Positions 1 to 6,494 of a stretch of DNA of 16,511 nucleotides are shown piece after piece. The notes beneath the pieces were generated by a model. That model ran no database searches. It had not been told where the DNA came from and saw only the letters and a program-made list of their open reading frames with translations. The DNA is from Thermoplasmatota archaeon. Its GTDB lineage: Archaea; Thermoplasmatota; E2; DHVEG-1. The DNA is taken from positions 1 to 16,511 of the forward strand of contig JAUWIE010000122.1 in the NCBI GenBank assembly GCA_030605515.1. Reading direction: 5' to 3'. The position numbers were made by a program, and so were the translations under genes. Position 1 is the stretch's first letter. Each line of letters starts with the position of its first letter.

Positions 1-142
1 TATAAGCTTGCTTCCCTAATAACTCTGATTAAACCTCACTCCCTGTAATGGGGCAATTATGGAGAAGGCCGTATACGAGAAAATCGTACGTATGGTCTAT
101 GAGAGCAGGGAGAGCTGGCAACAGCTCGACTTGACTCTATAG

Positions 143-583
143 GTCGCAAACAAATACTCAGGTAACTATCTCTACTTAGAACCGAGTGGAAGACCATTTT
201 CTAAAGCGTATCTAAGAAAATACCTAGGACGCAATGTAAAACCACATTGGGAACACTATCATCCATACATAATGAGACATTGGTCCGCGATTGCAAGACT
301 AATACAAACCAAGGTCGAAACCAACAACTTTGATATATGGGACGTAAAAGACAGACTCGGACACGAAAAGATAACCACAACAGAAGGGTACTTAAGGTTT
401 GCAAAGCGATATTACAACAATGCACCTTACGACTGGATTAAGGCTATTCTGAAATTCCACAAGACGGATCAGATAGATAGTCTTAAATCGATAAACCCTG
501 AAAATACCTTGCTTTCGAGTGGAAACAACAGGAGTGAAGAGGTACGGACCTGGCGGGATTCGAACCCGCGATCTATAGCTTAG
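143..583 (+). pseudogene. Tyrosine recombinase/integrase, decayed C-terminal catalytic fragment
   Basis: This is the catalytic C-terminus of a phage-type integrase. The frame is open from just after an in-frame TAG (140-142). Visible motifs are YIMRHWSAIAR (box II-like arginine and histidine, from about 266), LGHEK (third histidine at 362-364) and TTTEGYLRFAKRYY, whose GYL tyrosine (389-391) fits the nucleophile. The first ATG in this frame is at 272, inside the box II region, so no complete protein can be made from it. A box I-like peptide, GELATARLDSIG, can be read in a different frame at about 115-150, where the expected catalytic arginine position is TGA. I infer a gene broken by a nonsense change plus a deletion or frameshift. 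The frame ends inside the tRNA-Arg gene, so the last 12 or so residues (TWRDSNPRSIA) are antisense tRNA. The fragment looks richer in G+C than the AT-rich DNA that follows. The C-terminal assignment is firm; the box I remnant is tentative. Confidence 0.8.
545..583. other. Probable attachment-site region: overlap of integrase 3' end and tRNA-Arg 3' half
   Basis: The integrase frame continues through the complement of the T arm and stops at TAG 581-583, which is the complement of the anticodon loop. Archaeal and bacterial tyrosine integrases commonly use the 3' half of a tRNA gene as att site, so this overlap is the expected position of one att end. The partner copy of the tRNA 3' fragment is not seen in bases 1-544 and would lie left of the window. 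The exact crossover cannot be set from one end. Confidence 0.5.
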
Positions 584-619
584 GAGGCTATCGCCCTATC
601 CAGTCTAGGCTACAGGCCC
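545..619 (-). tRNA. tRNA-Arg (anticodon CCT)
   Basis: Read on the minus strand, a full 75-base cloverleaf folds. The acceptor stem GGGCCTG pairs with CAGGTCC with one G-T wobble. The anticodon stem ATAGC/GCTAT encloses loop CCTCCTAA with anticodon CCT (584-582), which decodes AGG. The T arm is GCGGG TTCGAAT CCCGC, and the discriminator base is G at 545. CCA is not encoded and there is no intron. No T-tract follows the 3' end; instead the integrase remnant begins immediately, as expected if an element integrated at the 3' part of this gene. Confidence 0.95.
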
Positions 620-666
620 AACTTGAATCCTTGTTATTCAATTATTGTGATATTATGATTTCCCTT

Positions 667-699
667 AAAAAAGCCAAATGCAAATCAATTCTATTTGGC
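667..699 (-). terminator. Hairpin plus T6 terminator downstream of the short PKD gene
   Basis: On the minus strand GCCAAAT (699-693) and ATTTGGC (679-673) form a perfect 7-base stem with a 13-base loop, followed at once by TTTTTT (672-667). It lies about 130 bases after the stop at 830 and upstream of the tRNA. The rest of the stretch 620-829 is AT-rich with T-runs on the plus strand and shows no gene. Confidence 0.6.
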
Positions 700-829
700 A
701 GCATAAGATAATGTTGAAACAATAATTAAATACAAATATCTGGTTTAAAATCATTATTACTTTTTGAATTATTTTATATTGAAGAATCCTGGATTTTTTT
801 TTCAAATACTGCTAATTATTCATTTTTTT

Positions 830-1675
830 TTATATCATTATGTAGAGTGGTAATACAAATGCAAGTTTTTCTTGTTCATCTCTAGGTCCATTATTAATCC
901 AAACTTTAATTTTTATAGTTGATTGACCAAATCCAAATATTAAACCTGAGTTTATCGTTGTTTCTTTTCCAGGTGAAATGCTAGATGTTTTTCCGGTGGT
1001 TTCTCTTCCAAGTAATACAAAACCTCCATCAAGGATTATTTCCCATTCTACATCTTTTGCATCAAGACCACCTGTGTTTTTAATTGTTGTACTTATTTTG
1101 AATAATCCGCCTTTTATTTCACCTAATTCAAGTATTGGTCCATCTTCAATGTGAACTGCTATGGGATCTGACCAGTCAGTTTCCTCATCAAGGTTATCAT
1201 CTTTTGCTTTGATTCTTACCTCATAATCACCTGGCTTCGTCCAAATATGTGTTGTAGTAACTGTCTCACCTGATGAATATGGTCCAAGCCAATTACCATA
1301 CTCGCAACGCCCCCAGTAAAATAGGTAAAAAATTTGGTCATCATCAGGATCAGTGGTGTTACTTGAGAATGTATATTTTATCCCTACTTTACCATCGTTT
1401 GGTCCATTCGGTTGCATTGGCGTTTCTGGTGGGTTGTTATCTTCTCCACTCCCTGGATTTGCAGCGGTTGCCGCATCAACATAATATGCATCAAAAGGAT
1501 TATTTGATGGCGGATATGCGTATCCCTGGTGTTGCTCAGAGTTAAAGACAACTGCAAATACCATTGTATTAATATCATCTGAATCAAGTTTTTCTTCATT
1601 ACTGCTTACAGCAAAAGCTCCAAGTCCACCAAGGATTAATAATCCTACTATTGAAAATGATAATATTTTCTTCAT
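830..1675 (-). CDS. Secreted PKD-domain protein, internally deleted paralogue of the downstream-numbered thioredoxin-like protein
   Basis: Predicted exported protein of 281 residues. A signal peptide occupies roughly residues 1-24 (MKKILSFSIVGLLILGGLGA), followed by a short linker, a remnant of a beta domain starting at MVFAVVFNSE (38-47), a PKD-like domain (about 81-180, PPETPMQPNGP, TTDPDDDQ, GDYEVRIKAKD) and a C-terminal beta module (about 180-281) ending FVLPLYIMI. It matches the 481-residue neighbour (1880-3325) throughout, except that residues equivalent to about 34-233 of that protein are absent; residue 40 here equals residue 240 there. The thioredoxin-like CPPC domain is therefore gone and no catalytic role is expected. 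I chose the ATG at 1675 over the one at 1690 because it matches the paralogue's start and has GGGGG seven bases upstream. It has its own TATA box. Function is unknown; a structural or binding surface role is a guess. Confidence 0.85.
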   Translation of the reverse strand: MKKILSFSIVGLLILGGLGAFAVSSNEEKLDSDDINTMVFAVVFNSEQHQGYAYPPSNNPFDAYYVDAATAANPGSGEDNNPPETPMQPNGPNDGKVGIKYTFSSNTTDPDDDQIFYLFYWGRCEYGNWLGPYSSGETVTTTHIWTKPGDYEVRIKAKDDNLDEETDWSDPIAVHIEDGPILELGEIKGGLFKISTTIKNTGGLDAKDVEWEIILDGGFVLLGRETTGKTSSISPGKETTINSGLIFGFGQSTIKIKVWINNGPRDEQEKLAFVLPLYIMI

Positions 1676-1728
1676 AATTGCCCCCTTCATTAAATATATG
1701 TTACTTATAATCCCTTTAAATAATTTAT

Positions 1729-1740
1729 GATATATAAAAT
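1729..1740 (-). promoter_or_regulatory. TATA-type promoter of the short PKD gene
   Basis: The minus strand reads ATTTTATATATC, a good archaeal TATA element. Transcription starting about 25 bases downstream would give a leader of about 30-35 bases before ATG 1675. The rest of the gap 1691-1879 is AT-rich and shows no other feature. Confidence 0.55.
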
Positions 1741-1879
1741 CACGAGAATAAGTAATAAGGGAGTTTTTAGTAATTTTATCCTATGAAACTCTGGAAAATC
1801 CTATCTACAAATATGATAAAATTTCTATCAATTTGTTGAAAACAACCATTTGAAGTAGCTTTATAGTGAATTAATTGGT

Positions 1880-3325
1880 TTAAATCTTTATGAAGAACGG
1901 TAGTACAAATGCAGTTTTATCTTGTTCGTCTTCTGGCCCCTTATTAATTTCAGCTTTAACTGTTATTTTTGATTGACCGAAACCTAAAATTATTCCTGAG
2001 GTTATTGTTTTTTCTTCTCCAGATGGAATGCTAGATATTTCCCCTGTGGTTTCTCTTCCAAGTAATACAAAACCCCCATCAAGAGATATCTCCCATTCTA
2101 CATCTTCTGCATCAAGACCACCTGTGTTTTTAATTGTTGCACTAATTCTGAATAATCCGCCTTTGATTTCATCTATTTCAAGTATTGGTCCGTCTTCAAT
2201 GTGAACTGCTATGGGGTCTGACCAGTCAGTTTCCTCATCAAGGTTATTATCTTTTGCTTTGATTCTTACCTCATAATCACCTGGTTCTTTCCACATATAC
2301 TTCGCAGTAACAGTCTCACCTGATGGATGTGGCCCAAGCCAATCACTATACTTGGAGCCGCCCCAATGAAATTGATAAAAAATTTGATCATCATCCGGAT
2401 CAGTTGTGCTACTTGAGAATGTATATTTTATCCCTACTTTACCATCGTTTGGTCCATCAGGTTGCAATGGAGTTTCAGGTGGCTTGTTTTCCCCTTCACT
2501 ACCTGGAGTCGCAGCGGTTGCTTCATCAACATAATACGCATTAAAAGGATTTCGGGATGGAGGATCTGCGTATCCTTGACGACGCTCAGAGTTAAAGACA
2601 ACTGCAAATACCATAATATTATTTTCAGTTATACTACCATACCCATTAGAGTTACCATACCAAGTTCTGGATTCTTGCCATTTACTTCCAGCATTTATTG
2701 CAATATCCTTATTAAATGCAAAATCTAAAAAAGGAAATGCATAAGGATAACCATCTTTATCTCGCCATCCCATCGATGATGAAATTTCAGTAACATAAAC
2801 CCGGATATGGCCAGTATATTCAGTTGCCTCATTGTTATCAACTCTAACATCAATATCCATTTTTGCATCTCCAAGCCATGTTACACCAAGGCTGATATCA
2901 ATATTAGATGCAGCTCTATTACCACAACTATTAATTAATCCTTCATAGATAGATTGCGCGCTAGAAACACTACCTGCACCAACCCTGACTTTATATCCCC
3001 CATCAAAATATACAGTTGGAGTTGCTGCACAATTTAAATCATTCTTTAACCTTGAATAAGCCTTTGAATTTTTATCATTAATCAGTGTAACAAAATAAAA
3101 CGGATATGATCCACTAGCATAAATGTTTTTTAATGCCCCATGAGCATATTTACAAGGTGGACATCCTGTTGATGTTCCAAATTCTGCAAAAATAGTATGG
3201 CTGAAATCCAATTTTTCATTATTATTGTCTGAATCAAGTTTTTCTTCGTTACTGCTTACAGCAAAAGCTCCAAGTCCACCAAGAATTAATAATCCTACTA
3301 TTGTAAATGATAATATTTTTTGCAT
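1880..3325 (-). CDS. Secreted thioredoxin-like (CPPC) / Omp28-like protein with PKD domain and C-terminal beta module
   Basis: Exported protein of 481 residues. In order: signal peptide (1-24); acidic linker; thioredoxin-like domain (about 41-135) with EFGTSTGCPPCKYAH, active-site pair C55/C58, and ATPTVYFDGG carrying the expected cis-proline P103; a beta-rich region (about 140-245) resembling the part that follows thioredoxin in Omp28-type proteins; a PKD-like domain (281-380); and a C-terminal module (about 380-481) ending in FVLPFFIKI. The CxxC after a signal peptide suggests thiol-disulfide exchange outside the membrane; C99 and C134 could form a second redox pair. The start is supported by AAAAGGGGAT before ATG and by a strong TATA element at 3381-3397. 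The substrate is unknown. Omp28 affinity is from overall pattern only and is less certain than the thioredoxin motif. Confidence 0.85.
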   Translation of the reverse strand: MQKILSFTIVGLLILGGLGAFAVSSNEEKLDSDNNNEKLDFSHTIFAEFGTSTGCPPCKYAHGALKNIYASGSYPFYFVTLINDKNSKAYSRLKNDLNCAATPTVYFDGGYKVRVGAGSVSSAQSIYEGLINSCGNRAASNIDISLGVTWLGDAKMDIDVRVDNNEATEYTGHIRVYVTEISSSMGWRDKDGYPYAFPFLDFAFNKDIAINAGSKWQESRTWYGNSNGYGSITENNIMVFAVVFNSERRQGYADPPSRNPFNAYYVDEATAATPGSEGENKPPETPLQPDGPNDGKVGIKYTFSSSTTDPDDDQIFYQFHWGGSKYSDWLGPHPSGETVTAKYMWKEPGDYEVRIKAKDNNLDEETDWSDPIAVHIEDGPILEIDEIKGGLFRISATIKNTGGLDAEDVEWEISLDGGFVLLGRETTGEISSIPSGEEKTITSGIILGFGQSKITVKAEINKGPEDEQDKTAFVLPFFIKI

Positions 3326-3380
3326 GATTTATCCCCTTTTTGTTACACAATTAGTATATATTGCATATATATTTGGTTAG

Positions 3381-3397
3381 AATTATATAAATACTTT
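3381..3397 (-). promoter_or_regulatory. BRE/TATA promoter of the thioredoxin-like PKD gene
   Basis: The minus strand reads AAAGTATTTATATAATT: a purine-rich BRE-like part followed by TTTATATA. A start about 26 bases on would be near 3360, giving a leader of about 35 bases. It is one of the best promoter matches in the window. Confidence 0.65.
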
Positions 3398-3543
3398 ATG
3401 TTATTTTAATTACAAATAGAACTCACATTTGTTATTTTTATTATACAATACAATAAAACGTTGCTATAGGTATAAACAAATATGTTACAAGATTAAAAAT
3501 AACAACTATTTAAAACTAAAAAATCAGATCATAAAATAATGAC

Positions 3544-3550
3544 AAAAAAA
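3544..3550 (-). terminator. T7 tract after the TraB-family gene
   Basis: Directly after the TGA stop (3554-3556) the minus strand reads TTATTTTTTTGTC. A T-tract without a hairpin is the usual archaeal terminator. The remaining gap to 3325 is AT-rich and carries only the promoter at 3381-3397. Confidence 0.5.
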
Positions 3551-3553
3551 TAA

Positions 3554-4288
3554 TCATAACTCATCATAATTAACAGTAAATGACGCCGTTGCTGATGAGT
3601 CAGAAGGAGATTCTTTTTTACTTCTTAATTCACTAAGCCGTATCAATTCTAACTTAATATCTTTATTAATCAGCAGCTCAGAAACACCAGGAACATGACC
3701 ATCTCCAACAAGAGCTACAACTTTTTCATATTCATCATTTAAATTTGATAACTGCTGAGTCATGTAAACATTACGCTCATCAATTAAAACCCTTTTAATT
3801 GTTGGAAATTTATCTCCTATCTGCTCAATATATGAATCAAAATTCTTTTCCACTCTTTTTAATTCCTTCTCCACACTTTTTTTACTTACAAAAAAACCAA
3901 AAAAACCAGCGAATAAAAGCTTAAATTTCTCAGAAAATGACATAGAACGCAACATCTTAGAAAACAAAAACTGCGCATCCATATCAATAAACGCAACAGG
4001 AATCTGATGATCTTTTGCATAATTGATTGCAGTAAGCATTTCATCACCAGCTGTCACACCATACTCCTCAGCCATATTATCCTGAAAACGAGCCAAGAGT
4101 TTATACACAAAAGGAAGATTTTTCTTAGCAGATTTATACCCATCTGGATTAGAAATCTTCATCATAAGAGCATTATATCGTCGTTTATCAAGTTCAACAC
4201 AAACCATATCAGGATTTTTCTCATTAAAAATCTCAATAAGCCTTGAAGAAAGATCAAACACATGCCCTGTTCCAATCAGAGTAATCAT
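3554..4288 (-). CDS. TraB/PrgY (pheromone-shutdown) family protein, compact form
   Basis: 244 residues. The family signature is clear: LIGTGHV near the N-terminus (G6-x-G-H), VELDKRR (31-37), DERNVYM (170-176) and VGDGHVPGV (194-202). The two GxGH boxes and acidic/arginine motifs are shared with TraB/PrgY and with the wider TIKI/erythromycin-esterase-like fold; a metal-dependent protease-like activity has been proposed for relatives but is not proven. The better-known archaeal members have extra C-terminal membrane segments; this one ends in a polar serine-rich tail after the second GxGH box. The only hydrophobic stretch is FKLLFAGFFGFFV at about 122-134, which may be an amphipathic helix. 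No convincing Shine-Dalgarno precedes the ATG. It is separated from the ahcY operon by 99 bases with a T-rich terminator, so it is probably its own unit. Confidence 0.85.
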   Translation of the reverse strand: MITLIGTGHVFDLSSRLIEIFNEKNPDMVCVELDKRRYNALMMKISNPDGYKSAKKNLPFVYKLLARFQDNMAEEYGVTAGDEMLTAINYAKDHQIPVAFIDMDAQFLFSKMLRSMSFSEKFKLLFAGFFGFFVSKKSVEKELKRVEKNFDSYIEQIGDKFPTIKRVLIDERNVYMTQQLSNLNDEYEKVVALVGDGHVPGVSELLINKDIKLELIRLSELRSKKESPSDSSATASFTVNYDEL

Positions 4289-4321
4289 ATCGTTTTCAAC
4301 TACTATATTAAATTCTTATGT

Positions 4322-4347
4322 ATCATTAAACTTTTAATCATTAAACT
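4322..4347. repeat. 11-base direct repeat upstream of the TraB-family gene
   Basis: ATCATTAAACT occurs at 4322-4332 and again at 4337-4347, a period of 15 bases. It lies 34-60 bases before the TraB-family start on the minus strand, where a TATA element or an operator would sit. It could be a regulator-binding pair or chance in AT-rich DNA. Confidence 0.4.
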
Positions 4348-4359
4348 ATATTTCCCTGT

Positions 4360-4375
4360 AAAAGAGAAGAAAAAA
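4360..4375 (-). terminator. T-rich terminator of the ligase-acdB-ahcY operon
   Basis: About 12 bases after the ahcY stop the minus strand reads TTTTTTCTTCTCTTTT, a pyrimidine run typical of archaeal factor-assisted termination. There is no hairpin. Confidence 0.5.
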
Positions 4376-4387
4376 TTAATATTTCTC

Positions 4388-5809
4388 CTAGTATCTATAG
4401 TGATCCGGTTTATATGGTCCTTCAACGTTTACACCAATATATTCTGCTTGTTCAGGTTTTAGTTTTGTTAGCTTTACATCAAGTTTTTTAAGATGTAATC
4501 TTGCAACTTCTTCATCAAGTATCTTAGGCAGCATATAAACATCAATTTCATGATCTTTTGTCCAAAGCTCTATCTGAGCCAGACACTGATTTGTAAATGA
4601 GTTACTCATAACAAAACTCGGATGACCTGTAGCACAACCAAGATTTACTAACCGTCCCTCAGCAAGCATATAAATCTCATTTCCATCTGGAAAAATATAT
4701 TTGTCAACCTGGGGTTTAATGTTTATCTTTTTAATACCTGGTATTTTCTCAAGTTTATTTGTTTGAATTTCATTATCAAAATGACCGATATTACAAATAA
4801 TTGATTGATCTAGCATTTTCTCCATATGTTCTGCAGTGATAATATCCCTGTTGCCTGTTGCTGTTACAAAAATATTTCCTTCTTCAAGTGAATCCTCAAC
4901 TGGTTTTACCTCATATCCTTCCATTACTGCCTGTAATGCACATATTGGATCAATTTCATTTACAATCACTCTTGCACCGAATCCTCTCATAGATTGACAG
5001 CAGCCTTTACCAACATCACCATAACCACAGACAACAACTGTTTTACCTGCGACCATGACATCAGTAGCTCTTTTTATCCCATCGGCAAGACTTTCTCGAC
5101 AACCATAAAGATTATCAAACTTTGATTTAGTAACAGAATCATTAACGTTAAATGCTGGGAACAACAAAGTATTATTCTCCATCATCTGATACAATCTATG
5201 AACTCCAGTAGTGGTTTCCTCTGAAACACCTTTGATATCTTTTGAAATCCTAGTCCATCTTTCCTTATCATCTTTATAAATTTCTTTCAAACAAGTCATT
5301 AACTCCTTAAAGTCCTCTCCCTCATTTGAATAATCCTTTTCAAGTAAAGCAGGGTTTCTTTCTACCTCAAATCCTTTATGGACCATTAAGGTAGCATCCC
5401 CACCATCATCAACAATGAGATGTGGACCGTTACCGTCACCGAAATCAAGAGCTTTTTGGGCGCACCACCAATAGTCCTTAAGTGTTTCACCTTTCCATGC
5501 AAAAACAGGAACTCCTGTCTTAGCAATCACAGCTGCTGCATGATCCTGTGTTGAAAAAATGTTACAGCTTGCCCATCTGACATTAGCACCAAGTTCAACA
5601 AGTGTTTCAATGAGAACAGCAGTTTGAATAGTCATATGTAAACTTCCCATTACCCTTGCACCAGTAAGAGGTTTCTTTTGTCCATATTTCTCCCTTAATG
5701 CAATTAAACCTGGCATTTCCTTTTCAGCAATATCAATTTCTTTTCTACCAAAATCAACAAGACTCATATCTTTTACCTTAAAATCCTCTGTTTTTGACAC
5801 CATCATCAT
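4388..5809 (-). CDS. ahcY: S-adenosylhomocysteine hydrolase (adenosylhomocysteinase), long form
   Basis: Cytosolic, NAD-dependent enzyme that splits S-adenosylhomocysteine into adenosine and homocysteine and so keeps methylation running. 473 residues. Visible motifs: GSLHMTIQTAVLIETL (55-70), CNIFSTQDHAA (82-92), DDGGDAT (134-140), ETTTGVHRLY (198-207), NVNDSVTKSKFDN with the substrate lysine (221-233), the NAD loop GYGDVGKG (262-269), HPSF near the C-terminus and the tail KPDHYRY (467-473), whose lysine and tyrosine reach the partner subunit's NAD. The extra segment at about 150-190 and the KPDHYRY tail mark the long bacterial/eukaryotic form; most archaeal enzymes are shorter, near 420 residues. 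Transfer from bacteria is likely. Three ATG codons open the gene; AGGTG lies two bases before the first, so the second or third (5806, 5803) may be used. It is last in the operon, 19 bases after acdB. Confidence 0.96.
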   Translation of the reverse strand: MMMVSKTEDFKVKDMSLVDFGRKEIDIAEKEMPGLIALREKYGQKKPLTGARVMGSLHMTIQTAVLIETLVELGANVRWASCNIFSTQDHAAAVIAKTGVPVFAWKGETLKDYWWCAQKALDFGDGNGPHLIVDDGGDATLMVHKGFEVERNPALLEKDYSNEGEDFKELMTCLKEIYKDDKERWTRISKDIKGVSEETTTGVHRLYQMMENNTLLFPAFNVNDSVTKSKFDNLYGCRESLADGIKRATDVMVAGKTVVVCGYGDVGKGCCQSMRGFGARVIVNEIDPICALQAVMEGYEVKPVEDSLEEGNIFVTATGNRDIITAEHMEKMLDQSIICNIGHFDNEIQTNKLEKIPGIKKINIKPQVDKYIFPDGNEIYMLAEGRLVNLGCATGHPSFVMSNSFTNQCLAQIELWTKDHEIDVYMLPKILDEEVARLHLKKLDVKLTKLKPEQAEYIGVNVEGPYKPDHYRY

Positions 5810-5828
5810 AACACCTATTCTCTCATAT

Positions 5829-6485
5829 TCATTTTAATATTAACTTTGCATCCACGACACAAATATCTTTTTCATATACAAATACTGGGTTTAAATCCAT
5901 CTGATCAATACGATCATCAAGCTCTTGACCAATTTTTGATACCTTGAGAAGAAGCTCAACAACAAGCCCTTTATCTGCTTGCATATTCCTAAAACCCTCA
6001 AGTAGTTTTTTTCCTTTTATCTCCTCAATCATCTCTTCTGCATCATATCGATCAATAGGAACAATACGAAATGAGACATCCTCATACAGCTCAGTGAAAA
6101 TACCACCGATTCCACACATAATGGAAAGACCAAAAGTTGGATCCTGAACAAGGCCTATTATAATCTCAACACCCTTTTCCTCCATTTGATCAACAAGGAA
6201 ATTCTCAGTTGGAAATCTCTTTTTAAAATCTTTAAATATTTCTCTAAGTTGCTTAGTGTTCTGAATATTAAGTTTTACACCATTAACATCTGTTTTATGT
6301 AAAATCTTATCTGAACATACCTTCAATGCGACTGGAAACCTTAATTCAAGAGCATCCAAATCCTCGATATCTTTTACGACCTTAAATTTAGTAGTATTAA
6401 TGCTGTAAGAGTTTAATAGATCCTTAACCTCATTTTCTGCAAATGCTCCTTTTTTTTCAAGTAGTTTTTTCACTTGCGTATTCAT
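5829..6485 (-). CDS. ADP-forming acyl-CoA (acetate/arylacetate-CoA) synthetase, beta subunit
   Basis: ATP-grasp subunit, 218 residues, the normal size of a separate beta chain in archaea. The enzyme converts acyl-CoA, ADP and phosphate to the acid, CoA and ATP, giving substrate-level ATP from amino-acid or sugar breakdown. Motifs: FPVALKVCSDKILHKTDVNGV (50-70), EIIIGLVQDPTFG (107-119), the glycine loop GIGGIFTELYEDVSFR (125-140) and MDLNPVFV (196-203). The alpha subunit, which carries the CoA-binding part and the phosphorylated histidine, is not in this window and must be elsewhere. It starts nine bases after the ligase stop and is followed 19 bases later by ahcY, so it is co-transcribed. Placement beside a phenylacetate-CoA ligase-like gene suggests an aryl or branched acid as substrate rather than acetate; that is inference. 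Confidence 0.9.
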   Translation of the reverse strand: MNTQVKKLLEKKGAFAENEVKDLLNSYSINTTKFKVVKDIEDLDALELRFPVALKVCSDKILHKTDVNGVKLNIQNTKQLREIFKDFKKRFPTENFLVDQMEEKGVEIIIGLVQDPTFGLSIMCGIGGIFTELYEDVSFRIVPIDRYDAEEMIEEIKGKKLLEGFRNMQADKGLVVELLLKVSKIGQELDDRIDQMDLNPVFVYEKDICVVDAKLILK

Positions 6486-6494
6486 TTTTTTTAC

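Larger units (their letters stand above)
830..3325 (-). repeat. Tandem gene duplication (short and long PKD paralogues)
   Basis: Two head-to-tail copies lie at 830-1675 and 1880-3325. Their signal-peptide segments (about 1577-1675 and 3229-3325) are almost identical at DNA level, and the segments coding for the PKD domain and C-terminal module are also close. The middle 600 bases of the long copy (about 2617-3226) have no counterpart in the short copy. The upstream DNA of the two copies is not obviously alike. Confidence 0.9.

Noticed and set aside
140..142. In-frame TAG in the integrase read as pyrrolysine
   Set aside because: The sequence before it in that frame lacks integrase box I, which instead appears in another frame, so decay is the better explanation.
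1273..2544. Plus-strand frames at 1273-1545 and 2323-2544 that resemble each other and might look like a conserved small protein family
   Set aside because: They are antisense to the two paralogous PKD genes; their resemblance simply follows from the duplication.
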